A DNA stretch of 64,000 nt from Brucella oryzae (GCA_012103035.1 JAAVLL010000001.1:2020501-2084500); one strand, 5' to 3'; positions 1 to 9,830 are shown, counted from the stretch's first letter. Notes: a model not told the origin generated them from the letters alone. A program made the numbers and translations.

Positions 1-69
1 CGGGCGCCGATGATGCGCGCAGCCTAAACTATCCACCTCCCTGAAGTTCTGGAAAAGAGGAGTTCGCCG

Positions 70-678
70 ATGCGCGAAACGATGCAGCTCGTCCCTATGG
101 TCGTCGAACAGTCGAGTCGCGGCGAAAGGTCGTTCGATATCTATTCGCGGCTGCTGCGCGAAAGGATCATCTTTCTCAATGGCGAAGTGAACGACACCGT
201 ATCCGCGCTTATCTGCGCACAATTGCTGTTTCTGGAAGCGGAAAACTCCAAACAGCCGATCAATCTCTATATTAACTCGCCGGGCGGCGTTGTGACCAGC
301 GGTCTCGCGATCTATGACACGATGCGCTATGTCCGTGCGCCGGTGCACACGCTTTGCATGGGAACGGCCCGTTCCATGGGCTCTTTCCTGCTGATGGCGG
401 GTGAGCCCGGCCATCGCGCAGCTCTTCCCAATGCGAACCTGCTTGTCCACCAGCCTTCCGGCGGCTTTCAGGGGCAGGCATCGGACATTTTCATCCATGC
501 CGAGGAAGCCCAGCGAACCAAGCGGCTGATGACGCGTCTTTATGCCGAACATTGCGGACGCACCTATGAAGAGGTGGAACGCGCCCTCGACCGCGATAAC
601 TTCATGACTGCCGAACAGGGACTCGAATGGGGATTGATCGACCGCATTCTGGAACGGCGGGAAGTCGCTGAAGCTTGA
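70..678 (+). CDS. ClpP-family serine protease subunit (paralogue)
   Basis: This is a 202-residue ClpP-type peptidase, the cytoplasmic proteolytic subunit that normally works with ClpA or ClpX unfoldases. The fold is clear from [11 protein letters not shown], and the triad is complete: Ser in ARSMGS, His in [10 protein letters not shown] and Asp in [17 protein letters not shown] replaces the GQAASMGA-type sequence usual in housekeeping ClpP. No clpX or lon lies beside it in the window. Together these suggest a second, specialised ClpP. The start at 70 has GAGGAG seven bases upstream; an internal ATG at 82 is an alternative. The frame is intact. Confidence 0.9.
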   Translation: MRETMQLVPMVVEQSSRGERSFDIYSRLLRERIIFLNGEVNDTVSALICAQLLFLEAENSKQPINLYINSPGGVVTSGLAIYDTMRYVRAPVHTLCMGTARSMGSFLLMAGEPGHRAALPNANLLVHQPSGGFQGQASDIFIHAEEAQRTKRLMTRLYAEHCGRTYEEVERALDRDNFMTAEQGLEWGLIDRILERREVAEA

Positions 679-741
679 AGACGAGAAGATATTCTGTCTT
701 CTGCCATCGTTGTATATGTTCGTCAGGAACAGTATCAACGA

Positions 742-1524
742 ATGATGGTCGGAAATCACGTAACAATCCCTGACGAAGCGACAAAGGCTCTGACCGTTTT
801 GCGGGAAAGTCTGGGGCAATCTTTGCAGGCCGTGTATCTGCACGGCTCTGCCGTAAATGGCGGCCTTCACCCCAATAGCGATGTCGATCTGCTCGCGGTC
901 TGCGACCAGCCTCCCGCACTGGAAGCCGGCGCGCGTCTCGTTGACAAGCTCATGCAGATATCAGGTCGGCATCCGGCCAAACCCGGCACGCCCAGATGTC
1001 TGGAAGTGATGATTTTTCTAGAGCAGGATCTCGCCGCACTCAGCTATCCTGCGCGTTGTACATTCATCTATGGCGAATGGTTGCGCGACGAATTCGAGGC
1101 GGGAACCGTACCGCAACCGCACACTGATCCAGAATACACATTGGTGCTCGCGCAAGCCGGTCAGGAAGCCATAAGCCTCCTCGGCCCGGCGCGAGAACAC
1201 CTTCTGCCACGGGTGCCGCTTGACGATGTGCGACGGGCGATTGCTGACGCCTTGCCCGGCCTGCTTGGCAATCTTCAGGGTGACGAGCGCAATGTGCTGC
1301 TGACGCTTGCGCGCATGTGGTACACACTCGAAACCGGGAAATTTACCCCGAAAGATGCAGCTGCCGAATGGGCACTGCCGCTTGTTTCGCCCGAAACCGC
1401 AGCAGCCCTTGCGCTCGCGCAGGCGGCCTATCGGGGCGCGGCTGTTGACGACTGGCAGAACCGCCCCAAGCTCGCCCGACAAGCGGCGGATGAGCTGGCG
1501 CATCATGTGCGGTCGCTTCTCTGA
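742..1524 (+). CDS. aminoglycoside nucleotidyltransferase, AadA/ANT(3'')-like
   Basis: The 260-residue protein carries the nucleotidyltransferase signature GSAVNGGLHPNSDVDLL near residues 35-51, with the two metal-binding aspartates. CLEVMIF supplies the glutamate expected of AadA-type enzymes, and a C-terminal helical domain (DUF4111-like) follows. The family adenylylates streptomycin and spectinomycin. There is no integron, attC site or transposase nearby and the codon use matches the neighbours, so this looks like a resident chromosomal member rather than an acquired cassette. Its actual substrate is not shown by the sequence. The adjacent ATG at 745 could also be the start. Confidence 0.85.
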   Translation: MMVGNHVTIPDEATKALTVLRESLGQSLQAVYLHGSAVNGGLHPNSDVDLLAVCDQPPALEAGARLVDKLMQISGRHPAKPGTPRCLEVMIFLEQDLAALSYPARCTFIYGEWLRDEFEAGTVPQPHTDPEYTLVLAQAGQEAISLLGPAREHLLPRVPLDDVRRAIADALPGLLGNLQGDERNVLLTLARMWYTLETGKFTPKDAAAEWALPLVSPETAAALALAQAAYRGAAVDDWQNRPKLARQAADELAHHVRSLL

Positions 1525-1530
1525 AAATCG

Positions 1531-2586
1531 TCAGGCTGCGGCTCCGTCCTGCTTTTGCTGCCGTTTGGGCACGGGAAGACTGTCCGGAATATCAGAATGC
1601 AGGAAATGCAAAAGCGTGTCCTGAACTGACGATAGCCGGTGCGCGCAATCACGCCAGCCGAACGGAATGTCCTTTGGCATGGGAGAAATCCGGCTTGGCT
1701 CCTGCCCCTCCTCAAGCTCGCAATTGGCAATGACCACCTGCAAGGCTTCCATCAGCCAGGGCGGCGGCGGCGCCTCTTTCTTTCGCAGTGCATTGCCCAG
1801 CGCTTCGCCGAACAGCAGCGCCGATGCGTAAAGACGGATGCCGCGCCGGTCATACCGGCCCGCCATTTCCGTAACCTCGCGCGCCACCAGCCGCCCGCGC
1901 AGTGACCAGCGCGCATTGCTGCGCGCCAGTGCAATACCGTCGCCCAGTGCGATCACCGCCCGGTGCGCCGATGTGAACTGGTTGATAGCGCTTTGCGCCC
2001 GCACCGGGTCCTGTTTTTCGAGCGCTGCAGCCGATTGCTTGAGCCCATTTGCAAGACGATCAAGCAAGCCGCGAACAGCTCTGTCGATCAGAAGTACCGG
2101 GCTTGGCGTCATCAATATCTGGCTGAACAGCAGGCCAACACCGGCACCGACGAGAACATCGATCAGCCGCGTCACGCCCGCAACCTGCGGCCCCATAGCA
2201 AGAACCAGAATCGCCGAAACGCCCGACTGGATGGCAATTGCCGGAGCCATTCCGAAAGAGGTCGCCAGAACCATCGCAATGAAGGTCACTATGCTTGTGT
2301 GGAAGACCGGGACCGTTTCGGGCAAGAGCAGAGAAAGCTCGCCGACCAGCACGCCCGTCGTGACGCCTACCATCACCCCTATTGCCTGCTTGCCATGGTT
2401 TGGCAGGTTCGGCGCAAGGCAGATCACGGCCGTGACCATGGCAAAGACAGGTTTCGGCTGCCCCAAAGCCAGCTGGCAGATCAGCCAGGCGACACCACCG
2501 GCGAAGGAAGCGATCAGGGAATCGCGCCAGCTCGCAGACCATTGCTGGACAACCTTGTTCGCGCGCTGCCGCATAGACTTCTCCAT
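1531..2586 (-). CDS. FUSC-family inner-membrane protein (aromatic acid exporter-like)
   Basis: The 351-residue protein has about six hydrophobic segments in its first 170 residues, for example AMVTAVICLAPNLPNHGKQA and VLVGAGVGLLFSQILMT. A long soluble C-terminal half follows. This is the FUSC/aromatic acid exporter arrangement, a family proposed to export aromatic acids or similar small molecules from the cytoplasm. The substrate is unknown. It converges on the aadA-like gene with a six-base gap. An internal Met at 2574 is an alternative start. The frame is intact. Confidence 0.75.
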   Translation of the reverse strand: MEKSMRQRANKVVQQWSASWRDSLIASFAGGVAWLICQLALGQPKPVFAMVTAVICLAPNLPNHGKQAIGVMVGVTTGVLVGELSLLLPETVPVFHTSIVTFIAMVLATSFGMAPAIAIQSGVSAILVLAMGPQVAGVTRLIDVLVGAGVGLLFSQILMTPSPVLLIDRAVRGLLDRLANGLKQSAAALEKQDPVRAQSAINQFTSAHRAVIALGDGIALARSNARWSLRGRLVAREVTEMAGRYDRRGIRLYASALLFGEALGNALRKKEAPPPPWLMEALQVVIANCELEEGQEPSRISPMPKDIPFGWRDCAHRLSSVQDTLLHFLHSDIPDSLPVPKRQQKQDGAAA

Positions 2587-2625
2587 CTGCTTATCGGCAG
2601 CTATCTATGGCAGTACTCCTCCACC

Positions 2626-2976
2626 TCAAGGCTTGAAGAAGTTTTCGTACTGGTCCGGCTTGAAACCGACCGTCAGCTTTCCATCCTTGTCGAGAACCGG
2701 GCGCTTGACCATGGAAGGCTGCGCCAGCATCAGTGCCCGCGCCTTGGCGGCATCGACGTTCTGGCGTTCTTCCTCGGGAAGTTTGCGAAACGTCGTTCCG
2801 GCCCGGTTGAGCAATTGCTCCCACGGAATGTCCTTCAGGAAGCGGTCGAGCGTTTCGCCGTCGAGCCCTTCCTTCTTGTAATCGTGAAATGCGTAGTCGA
2901 TGCCATGGTCTTCAAGCCAGGTGCGCGCCTTCTTCATCGTGTCGCAGTTCTTGATACCGTAGATGGTCACGCTCAT
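2626..2976 (-). CDS. ArsC/Spx-family reductase-like protein (YffB type)
   Basis: The 116-residue thioredoxin-fold protein begins MSVTIYGIKNCDTMKKA, with the single conserved cysteine at residue 11. It contains the ArsC/YffB markers SMVKRPVL and GFKPDQYE. YffB-like members are glutathione-dependent reductases of uncertain substrate. True arsenate reductase activity should not be assumed, because there is no ars operon here. It lies 39 bases downstream of the following gene's start in the same direction and may be co-transcribed with the FUSC gene. Confidence 0.85.
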   Translation of the reverse strand: MSVTIYGIKNCDTMKKARTWLEDHGIDYAFHDYKKEGLDGETLDRFLKDIPWEQLLNRAGTTFRKLPEEERQNVDAAKARALMLAQPSMVKRPVLDKDGKLTVGFKPDQYENFFKP

Positions 2977-3036
2977 ATCCGACTCCTTCGATCATTTTGT
3001 TGCGATCAAAGGCTATCGAAACCCCGGTTTCAACCT

Positions 3037-3757
3037 CTATCTGGAATCGTGAAAGATTATGCCCAGCGTATGCCGCTTGCCCGACCTTATGCGGCTGACG
3101 CCGTGCCGCATCCTGACGCGATAATCGCCGCGTGTGCCTTGCATCGGGCGGTCATTGACCGCGAAAACCACACCGTCGCCTTGTCGGAGCGGCACGACTT
3201 CCGCCCGGCTTTGCATACGGGGACGCTGTTCGGTCAGCACGAACTCCCCGCCCGTAAAATCCCTCTCCGGTTCGGAAAGCAGAATCGCAACCTGCAACGG
3301 AAAAGCGATATCGCCGTAAATGTCCTGATGCAGGCAATTATAGTCACCCTCTACATATTGCAGGATGAGCGGTGTCGGGCGGGTCTGGCCCGCCGCGTGG
3401 CACCGGTCCAGAAATTCGTCATGGGTCGGTGGAAAACGGATATCCGATCCCAGTCTCTCGCTCCATCGATTGGCGATGGGCGCAAGCTGAAAATAAAGCT
3501 TCTGGCGCAGATTCCAAATTAAGGCAGGAATGGGATTTGCGTAATATTTGTATTCTCCGCGCCCAAAACCGTGTTTTCGCATCGAAATAACGGTTCGAAA
3601 TGCGGCGAAATCACAATAGCCGACGGCTATTTCGCGGCAATCCTGTGGCGAAATTATGTTTTCGAGGATTGAGGCACCGAACTCGTCCAGTTCGGCGCCA
3701 ATTTTTGCCAGTCATAGGCAGGGATATTTGCCGCCTGAGAGGGTTCATTTTGTTCAT
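3037..3757 (-). CDS. 2OG-Fe(II) oxygenase overlapping ada (frame broken)
   Basis: After restoring one A near 3704 and one near 3749 the product is 240 residues and begins MNKNEPSQAANIPAYDWQKI. The iron-binding HxD is at about H144/D146 (CLHQDIYGD), the distal His at about 219 and the 2-oxoglutarate Arg at about 229 (HGVSRIRSGKRHTLGII). The fold resembles prolyl 4-hydroxylase-like proteins of unknown substrate rather than classical AlkB. Its ATG overlaps the ada stop as ATGA, so the two are translationally coupled. By context it may act on alkylation damage, as AlkB does in the E. coli ada operon. That is inference. Confidence 0.75.
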
Positions 3758-4837
3758 GCCTGGCTCTCCCGCTTCAGGAGATCGCGCTTGCGCTCGACGC
3801 CCCAGCGATAGCCAGAGATGTCGCCATCGTTGCGCACAACCCGGTGGCAAGGAACCGCGACGGCAACCTTGTTGGCCGCGCAGGCCTGCGCCACTGCGCG
3901 TACCGCTTTCGGCGCGCCAATGCGTTCGGCAATCTCAGTATAACTTACTGTTTTCCAACAGGAATTTCACGCAATGCCTGCCAGACACGCTGCTGGAACG
4001 CTGTTCCCTGCAGATCAAGCGGCAGGTCGAGCCCGATGCGCGGCGCTTCGACAAACCCGACCACTTCCGCCACCATATCCTCGAACTCACGGTCCGCACC
4101 AATGAGATTGGCCTGCGGAAACCGCTTTTCCAGATCGCGGATCAGTTCTTCCGGGTCATCGCCCATCAAAATAGCACAGACGCCCTTGTCGCTTGCAGCC
4201 ACCAGCACGGCACCGAGTGACGACTGGCCGATGGCGAAACGAATCTCCGCATTCTTGCCGCCCTGCTTGTAAGCCTTTGGAGTCATTCCCAAAATCTTAT
4301 CCGAAGCCTCATAAAAGCGGCTGCTGGAATTGTAACCGGCATCATAGATCGCGTCGGTTACGCGGATTTCCGGGCATCGAGCGCCGCCCTCATTTTCCTC
4401 GCACGATGCGCATCGGCATAGGCTTTCGGGGTCAGCCCTGTGAACTCTTTGAATACACGATGGAAATGGGCAGGGCTCGCCTTTACGGAAGCCGCTATTT
4501 CTTCAAGCGAAGGCACTTCTTCCGCCGTCTCGATGAAGCGGCAGGCGCTCGCGACCATATCAGCATAACGGGTGCTGTTCTGTGTCGCCAATGTCTCTGA
4601 GAGATGCGGCTTGCAGCGCATGCATGGCCGGAAACCGGCGCGTTCCGCATCCTCGCAACCCTCGAAGAATTGCACATTTTCGCGCTTTCCACGCCGCGAG
4701 GGGCATGATGGGCGACAATAAACGCCTGTGGTGCGCACCGCATAGACAAATGCACCGTCCGACGCCTTGTCGCGATCAAGCACCTTCTGCCAGCGATTTT
4801 CGTCAGGGTCGTGGGTCTTCATGGTCATAAGGTTCAT
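3754..4837 (-). CDS. ada: Ada: O6-methylguanine methyltransferase and activator (frame broken)
   Basis: The repaired protein is 361 residues. Order of domains: Ada zinc domain with the methyl-accepting cysteine in GVYCRPSCPSRRG and the distal RPCMRC pair, an AraC-type helix-turn-helix (SLEEIAASVKASPAHFHRVF, GLTPKAYADAHRARKM), then the methyltransferase domain ending with AVPCHRVVRNDG. The protein repairs alkylated DNA by self-methylation and, once methylated, activates its own operon. One A is missing near 4367 and one near 3952. The first ATG (4837) is followed by others at 4828 and 4822. It is divergent from the aldehyde dehydrogenase. Confidence 0.9.
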
Positions 4838-5013
4838 GTCCGTATTCCTTCAATATGAGCATGAAGGAAGGCTAATGCCACCGCCTCGAAGCTACACTCC
4901 GCTGCTTGCTTTCAAATTCGAAACAGTGCCGTTGCACAGTCTGTTCACAAATAAGGATCATGCAAGCTTCCCGCTTTTATATCATGATGAGAAAGGTAAA
5001 CAGGGAGAAGACC

Positions 5014-6459
5014 ATGACGACAATCGGCTTCATCATCGATGGCAAGGAAACGGCATCCGCATCGGGTAAGACATTTGATCGAAAAGACCCGGTCACCGGA
5101 AAAGTCGCCACCACCGCGCCTGCGGCCAACCTCGCCGATGTCGATGCGGTCGCAAAATCTGCCGCAAAAGCCTTTGAAAGCTGGTCTGAAACCGGACCGA
5201 ACGAACGTCGTTCGCTTCTGAACAAGGCAGCGGACCTGATGGAAAGCCGGGCCGACGAATTCACCCGTCTCATGCTCGAAGAAACCGGTGCAACCGCCCC
5301 ATGGTCGGGCTTCAACGTCCATCTTGGGGCCGGTGTGCTGCGCGAAGCCGCAGCGCTCACCACACAGATTACCGGCGAGATCATCCCTTCGGACAAACCC
5401 GGCATCGTTTCCATGGCCGTGCGCCAGCCGGTTGGCGTGGTGCTTGGCATGGCGCCATGGAATGCGCCGATCATTCTCGGCGTGCGCGCTATTGCGGCAG
5501 CACTTGCCTGCGGTAACACGGTTATCCTGCGTTCGTCCGAATCCTGCCCCGGCGTTCATCACCTGATCGTCAAGACACTCAACGATGCTGGCTTCCCTGC
5601 CGGTGTGGTCAATGTCATTTCCAATGCGCCAGAAGATGCGCCGGAAATCGTTGCGGCTCTCGTTGCCCATCCATCCATCCGCCGTATCAATTTCACCGGC
5701 TCCACCCATGTCGGCAAGATCATCGCCAAGCAGGCGGCAGAACATCTGAAGCCGGTGCTGCTGGAACTGGGTGGCAAGGCACCTTTCATCGTGCTGGAAG
5801 ATGCCGATCTGGATCAGGCTGTCGATGCCGCAGCTTTTGGCGCATTCATGAATCAGGGTCAGATCTGCATGTCGACGGAACGCTTCATCGTGCATGAGAA
5901 GGTGGCTGACGCCTTCGCGGAAAAGCTTGCCGCCAAGGCAATATCCCTGCCTGCCGGCGACCCGCGCGGCAATGTCGTCCTCGGTTCGCTGGTCGACCTC
6001 AAATCAGCCGAGCGCATGGACGCCCTCATCAAGGATGCGGTGGCGAAAGGCGGCAAGGTTCTGGCGGGCGGCAAGCGCGAAGGTTCCATCGTCGAGGCGA
6101 CGATCATCGATCACGTGACGCCGGACATGGATATCTATACGCAGGAATCCTTCGGGCCGGTAAAACCCATTATCCGCGTCAAGGATGCCGACGAGGCGAT
6201 CCGCGTGGCCAACGACACCGAATATGGCCTCTCATCGGCGATTTTCAGTCAGGATGTGAAGCGGGCATTGGCGCTTTCGAAAAAGCTTGAAACCGGCATC
6301 TGTCATATCAACGGCCCGACGGTTGCCGACGAAGCACAAATGCCTTTCGGCGGGGTGAAGTCTTCCGGCTATGGCCGCTTCGGTGGAAAGGCTGTCATCA
6401 ACGAGTTTACCGACCTGCGCTGGGTCACCATCGAAGGCCCACAGCATTATCCGTTTTGA
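5014..6459 (+). CDS. NAD(P)-dependent aldehyde dehydrogenase, salicylaldehyde/vanillin type
   Basis: The 481-residue enzyme starts at the ATG at 5014 behind GGGAGAAG; the open frame extends further upstream but without a better site. It has the catalytic glutamate in LLELGGKAPF, the nucleophilic cysteine in NQGQICMST and the cofactor motif INFTGSTHVGK. Overall it resembles the benzaldehyde, salicylaldehyde and vanillin dehydrogenases, which oxidise aromatic aldehydes to acids. No aromatic pathway genes flank it, so the physiological substrate is open. The frame is intact. Confidence 0.88.
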   Translation: MTTIGFIIDGKETASASGKTFDRKDPVTGKVATTAPAANLADVDAVAKSAAKAFESWSETGPNERRSLLNKAADLMESRADEFTRLMLEETGATAPWSGFNVHLGAGVLREAAALTTQITGEIIPSDKPGIVSMAVRQPVGVVLGMAPWNAPIILGVRAIAAALACGNTVILRSSESCPGVHHLIVKTLNDAGFPAGVVNVISNAPEDAPEIVAALVAHPSIRRINFTGSTHVGKIIAKQAAEHLKPVLLELGGKAPFIVLEDADLDQAVDAAAFGAFMNQGQICMSTERFIVHEKVADAFAEKLAAKAISLPAGDPRGNVVLGSLVDLKSAERMDALIKDAVAKGGKVLAGGKREGSIVEATIIDHVTPDMDIYTQESFGPVKPIIRVKDADEAIRVANDTEYGLSSAIFSQDVKRALALSKKLETGICHINGPTVADEAQMPFGGVKSSGYGRFGGKAVINEFTDLRWVTIEGPQHYPF

Positions 6460-6463
6460 AACA

Positions 6464-6495
6464 GAAAGGGCGGTGTTTTACCCGCCCTTTCGTTA
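6464..6495. terminator. bidirectional rho-independent terminator
   Basis: A ten-base-pair stem, GAAAGGGCGG paired with CCGCCCTTTC, sits just after the aldehyde dehydrogenase stop. It is flanked by short T-rich or A-rich runs, so it can terminate both that gene and the convergent DsbA-like gene. Confidence 0.85.
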
Positions 6496-6506
6496 ACCGT
6501 GCCAGT

Positions 6507-7121
6507 TCAAGACTTTCGCGCTTCCTTGATCGCCTCGATCAGTTCCGGCTCCTTCATGACGCCGCCATAAAGCTTGGTGCCGATGACGAAGGAAGGCGTG
6601 CCGCCGAAATTGAAGGCTTCGCCCTGATCCATATTGCGTTCAAGAATGGCATTGATGCGCTTTGAATCGGCTTTATAGGCTGCGTTGAGCTTTGCCGGAT
6701 CGAGCCCACCCTTCTTCAGGGCCGCATCCACCTGTTCCGGCGTGAGACGACCCGGCGTTGCCATCAAGGCTTCCATGGCCTTCACATAGTTGCCGGATTT
6801 TTCCGCAGCCAGAACGAGACGCGCAGCATAAGCCGACGTGTCGCCGAAGATGATCCAGTCCTTCATGACAAGGCGAACATTGCCGTCATTCTTGACCACA
6901 CGCATCAGCTCGCCATGCCCCTTCTTGCAATAAGGGCATTGGTAGTCGAAATATTCCACGATGGTCACATTACCGTTCGGGTTGCCCAGAACCGGAATTT
7001 CCTTGTCGTAAAGCACTTCCGCAACCGTCGGCACGCGCTGCGCAAGGCTTTCGCCGCCTGAAATCGCAATCGTTGCGGCTCCGGCTGCGGTTGCGGCCAG
7101 TATCTGACGACGGTTCATCAT
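6507..7121 (-). CDS. periplasmic DsbA-family thiol oxidoreductase
   Basis: The 204-residue protein has an N-terminal twin-arginine-like signal (MMNRRQILAATAAGAATIAI). A thioredoxin domain with the active-site CPYC in YFDYQCPYCKKGHGE at about residue 62 follows, and a cis-proline loop (GGTPSFVIG) near 175. It belongs to the BdbD/DsbA-like group that introduces or isomerises disulfides in the periplasm. Its ATG overlaps the stop of the L,D-transpeptidase gene, so the two form an operon. dsbD lies just upstream and could supply reducing power to this system. Confidence 0.88.
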   Translation of the reverse strand: MMNRRQILAATAAGAATIAISGGESLAQRVPTVAEVLYDKEIPVLGNPNGNVTIVEYFDYQCPYCKKGHGELMRVVKNDGNVRLVMKDWIIFGDTSAYAARLVLAAEKSGNYVKAMEALMATPGRLTPEQVDAALKKGGLDPAKLNAAYKADSKRINAILERNMDQGEAFNFGGTPSFVIGTKLYGGVMKEPELIEAIKEARKS

Positions 7122-7892
7122 GAGCTAACTCCTTTACCCGACTGGGATTTATCCAACACGACGACACGCGCACCGGCGGTAGCGCGCTTGTAGAGATCGA
7201 GGATGTCCTGATTGTAGAGACGTATGCAGCCGGACGACGCAGCCTTGCCGACGGACCAGGGCTCGTTGGTGCCATGAATGCGGTAAAGCGTGTCCTTGCC
7301 ATCCCGATAAAGATAGAGCGCGCGGGCACCGAGCGGATTGCGGATGCCGCCCTCAAGACCTTTCGCGTATTTTGCGTAATGCTCCGGATTGCGCTTGATC
7401 ATATTGGCTGTCGGCGTCCAGCGCGGCCACTGCGATTTGTAGGCGACCTTTGCATCGCCTGAGAAAGTCAGACCGGCGCGACCAACCCCACCGAATAGCG
7501 GATCGCCTTGCCGCCGGGCTGCACGAGGTAGAGATAGCGCGCATAGGGATCGACCACGATGGTCCCAACCGGTTCCGTCGTGGCATAATCAACTTCCCGG
7601 CGCAAATTGCGATCCGCAATCTTGCTGACATCAAGCGCCGGAATAAGATTGCCGCGATCATTGACCGCACCATACATGGCTTCATATTCACTCTTGGCCG
7701 TTTGCACTTCTGGCGCCAGTTCGCTGACTGGTTCGACAGCAACAGGCTCCGGTGTAAAGGCCACCGGCTGCGGCATGGTGACGGCAATCGGCCGATCCGC
7801 GGATGCAGTCGAGCATGCTGCGGCAGCAAAGGCAGACAGGCAACCACGGCTACCCGCAACAGCGTTCTGCACGCATTTCGCTTTTCATTCAC
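7118..7892 (-). CDS. L,D-transpeptidase (YkuD), lipoprotein-like (frame broken)
   Basis: The repaired product is about 258 residues. A hydrophobic leader with a possible lipobox cysteine (LSAFAAAACS) is followed by a linker and the YkuD domain with the catalytic cysteine in GKAASSGCIRL and the histidine in YRIHGTNEP. Such enzymes form 3-3 peptidoglycan cross-links or attach outer-membrane proteins to peptidoglycan. One G is missing near 7487 and one probably near 7840. The start is uncertain; GTG at 7892 is favoured because it gives a proper signal sequence. Confidence 0.8.
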
Positions 7893-7938
7893 TACGGTCA
7901 AAACCCCAGCCCCGGTCCATCTTAAAATCCTTACATCT

Positions 7939-9760
7939 TTATTTCTGGTCGGCGTTCACAAGGTCGACCGAACGTTCGATAGAGGCGGTTGTGACATCGC
8001 CCACCAATCTGGTTCCCTCCAGTTCCTTGCTGACGCGATTGAAGAAGATCATTGTCGGCGGACCCGCCACGCCAAGCTTTGCCATCAGATCGGCATTGCC
8101 GCTGGTGAGCTGCGAAATATCCGCCTTGACCAATTGATAGCCATCCAGCGCCTTCTTCACGCTCGCGTCGGGCAAAACCCGGCGCTCCACGGTGGAACAG
8201 CTTACGCACCAATCCGCCGTGAAATAGATAAGCGTCGGCTTGTCGCCGCGCACACCGCCAAGTTTCTCCTGAAGGGAAGAAACAGTCTCGACCGGCGCAA
8301 ATTGCAGCGCGGCCAGATTCTGGTTGCCGCCACGGTTAGCGAATGCGGCCAGCGGTTGCAACGGGTCTTTTCCGCCTGAAGCCACGCCGAGCATCAAAAT
8401 GACACCATAGACGAAAGCTGCCGTGCCGATTGTGCGCGCCACGACGCTGCGCCCCGGAATTCTGAGAAAGGCGAAACTTGCAGCCCCGAAAAGCAGAAGC
8501 GCCCACAGCACCATGTCCACACCAGGCGGCAGAAGCGGAGCGGCCATGAAGATTGCGGTCGCCAGAAAACCGAAGCCGAAAATCTGCTTCACCGTTTCCA
8601 TCCATGCGCCTGCACGCGGAAGCGTGCCCGCGCCGAGTGTGGCAAAAGCAATAAGCGGCAATCCCTTGCCGATGCCGAGCGCAAAGAGCGCGGAAGCGCC
8701 CAGCGCGACATTGGCCGTCTGCGCGATATAGAGCAGCGCCCCTGCAAGCGGTGCCGTCACACAAGGGCCGACAATCAGCACCGACGAGAAACCGAGAATG
8801 GCAGCCGACCGCTTGGAACCTGTTCGCTGCTGGCCATGGGGCCAGTGCGCGAAGAAATCGCGCTGACCCATGAATTTGGAAGCTGTATCTGGAACAGGCC
8901 GAACATGGAGAGCGCCAGAAGCGCGAATAGTCCGGCCAGCGCAAGCGCCGTCCATTTCGATTGCAGTACCATTTGCAGGTTCTGGCCCGACCAGCCTGCA
9001 ATTGCGCCCACCAAGGCAAAACCCAGTGCCAGGCTGACGACATAGACAGTGGAAAGCACGAAGCCGCGCTTTGCCGTCAGCTTCTCACCTTCGCGGGCCA
9101 GCGTTCCGGCCAGGATGGGATAAATGGGGAAAACGCACGGCGTAAAGCAAGCAGAACACCGAAAGCCAGAAATGCCGCGATCACCAGCGCGGTGCCGCCC
9201 TGATCGAGCAGTCCTTCGACCATGCCCTTTTCAGGCGCAAGGGTGAACGCCGTATTCTGCTCCACGGGTTGCACAGCAGCCGGAGCAAATGCCGATGCCT
9301 GGGTCAGTGCCTTGGCCTTCTGCCCCATTTCGCTCGATATGGCGAGGGTGACCGGATCGACGGTTCTGGTTTCCGGACGATAACAGATACCGTCTTCCTG
9401 ACAGCCCTGATAAGTCAACTCCAGCGGCTGTGCATCTGCTTTCACGCTTGCAGTGGCATGGGTGTAATAAACTTCAAGCCGCCCGAAATTAGGATCGTCC
9501 TTGGGCGTGCCGGGCTGCGTATCGACGGCAAGTGCATTCCCCTGCCCGTCCTTTGCTTCTATATGATCGCGATAAAGATAGTAACCGTCAGCGATCTGCC
9601 AATCGAGTACGAGACGGCCATCCGTATCCTTCGTGACATTGAGGCGAAACGCCTGATCGACCGGCAGCGGGTTCGCTGCCGATGCCGGACCGAGCGCGAG
9701 AAACAAGCTGATGAATAAGCCGGCAAGGCTGGCAAAGAAACGCATTACAATTTTCCGCAT
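7939..9760 (-). CDS. dsbD: DsbD thiol:disulfide interchange protein (frame broken)
   Basis: The repaired protein is about 607 residues. It has a signal peptide ending GPASA, an N-terminal domain with the cysteine pair in CQEDGICY, a multi-TM core with its cysteines in TPCVFP and VGPCVTAPL, and a C-terminal thioredoxin domain with WCVSC. It passes electrons from cytoplasmic thioredoxin to periplasmic thiol proteins, including those needed for cytochrome c maturation, which fits the nearby cbb3 cluster. An A is missing near 9135 and a G near 8820. ATG at 9745 is an alternative start. Confidence 0.9.
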
Positions 9761-9812
9761 AATTCGATTCGGGACAAATTGATCCATGTTGCAAAGGCGA
9801 ATGTCCCCGCCA

Positions 9813-9830
9813 CCTTAAGGCAGCCTTAAG
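9813..9830. promoter_or_regulatory. direct-repeat operator for an OmpR-type regulator
   Basis: CCTTAAG occurs twice with an exact eleven-base period (9813 and 9824) in the divergent space between dsbD and the response regulator gene. Eleven-base direct repeats are typical binding sites of OmpR/PhoB-family dimers. The site probably controls one or both flanking genes. Confidence 0.55.

Noticed and set aside
1..27. End of an upstream coding region (frame ending APMMRAA then TAA)
   Set aside because: Too short to judge; it could equally be a chance frame.
2626..2976. Arsenate resistance gene arsC
   Set aside because: The protein is of the YffB type with no ars neighbours, so arsenate reduction is not supported.
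3037..3757. Calling the ada-linked oxygenase alkB
   Set aside because: Only the general 2OG-Fe(II) residues match. The surrounding sequence lacks the AlkB-specific nucleotide-recognition region, so no symbol is given.
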